Source of the DNA: F23-B02 sp045599385
GTDB lineage: Bacteria > Bacillota > Clostridia > Oscillospirales > Oscillospiraceae
Direction: 5' to 3'
DNA length: 12,162 nucleotides
Assembly (NCBI GenBank): GCA_045599385.1
Contig: JAZRVW010000078.1
Location: 1 to 12,162 of the forward strand
A program made the position numbers and the translations under genes. Of this stretch, positions 12,085 through 12,162 are shown in pieces. Numbering within the stretch: the stretch's first letter is position 1; each line of letters begins with the position of its first letter. A model generated the notes under the pieces. That model was not told the origin of the DNA. It did not search any database and saw only the letters and a program-made list of their open reading frames with translations.

Positions 12085-12162
12085 TCAAGTTCGGGGTATT
12101 AAGTCCACCACAACGATTTCAGGCGGGTTATATATTCTGGGATAATCAGAATTCGTGCAAAG
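12085..12162 (-). CDS. C-terminal end of a second metallophosphoesterase (partial)
   Basis: The frame runs off the window edge and ends at TGA 12087-12085. Its last 25 residues (LCTNSDYPRIYNPPEIVVVD and LIPRT) align without gaps to the C-terminus of the 284-aa phosphoesterase up to its RT (LSGYYFIPRVFNRPEICVIE...), sharing PR, N, PEI, V and RT. It is therefore a paralogue located just upstream of the nucleotidyltransferase. Its metal-site motifs lie outside the window. Confidence 0.7.
   Translation of the reverse strand, partial: LCTNSDYPRIYNPPEIVVVDLIPRT

Noticed and set aside
1..12162. tRNA, rRNA or known riboswitch genes
   Set aside because: I saw no cloverleaf with a TTCRANY-type arm, no rRNA signature and no familiar riboswitch core in the intergenic regions. 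Reading by eye could miss a diverged element.

Overview
The window looks like chromosomal DNA of a low-to-mid GC Gram-positive gut anaerobe, most likely an Oscillospiraceae/Ruminococcaceae-type member of the Clostridia. The evidence is strong AGGAGG ribosome-binding sites, sigma-A promoters such as TTGAAA-N17-TATAAT, an AbrB/SpoVT-type N-terminus, a secreted protein with Listeria-Bacteroides (InlB B-type) repeats, and tail-fibre genes of the clostridial-phage style. This assignment is an inference from family style, not a database result.

Layout. (1) 1-813: a truncated AbrB-type regulator, a long imperfect hairpin, one copy of a dispersed hairpin repeat and a near-consensus promoter. (2) 814-3891: a 964-aa secreted repeat protein followed 6 nt later by an acidic 58-aa ORF, closed by a strong terminator. 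(3) 3943-4922: an HprK/PEP-carboxykinase-like P-loop protein and a PqqD-family protein overlapping by ATGA, closed by the second hairpin-repeat copy, which is terminator-like. (4) 5200-5616: a GtrA-family membrane protein, with a bidirectional terminator. (5) 5660-8017, minus strand: a three-gene operon transcribed in the order phosphoglycosyl transferase, HpcH/HpaI-type aldolase, D-2-hydroxyacid dehydrogenase, with overlapping junctions and a good promoter at 8061-8089. (6) 8167-10026, plus strand: a compact four-gene phage tail-tip cassette (collagen-like tail protein, fibre protein, two small proteins) with every junction overlapping. (7) 10047-12162, minus strand: metallophosphoesterase, NTP_transf_5-type nucleotidyltransferase, and the last 25 codons of a second metallophosphoesterase paralogue.

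How it fits together. The GtrA protein and phosphoglycosyl transferase point to cell-surface polysaccharide or lipid-linked sugar work. The HprK-like kinase, PqqD-like RRE protein and NTP_transf_5 nucleotidyltransferase are the same three families that act as accessory or tailoring genes in some Firmicutes lasso-peptide clusters (paeninodin type). No lasso cyclase, RRE-associated protease, radical SAM enzyme or exporter is visible here. The most interesting possibility is therefore an undescribed peptide- or surface-modifying kinase/PqqD pair with the adjacent 58-aa acidic ORF as a candidate partner. The tail cassette without head, terminase or integrase genes is the second notable feature: a prophage remnant or a domesticated tail/adhesin module.
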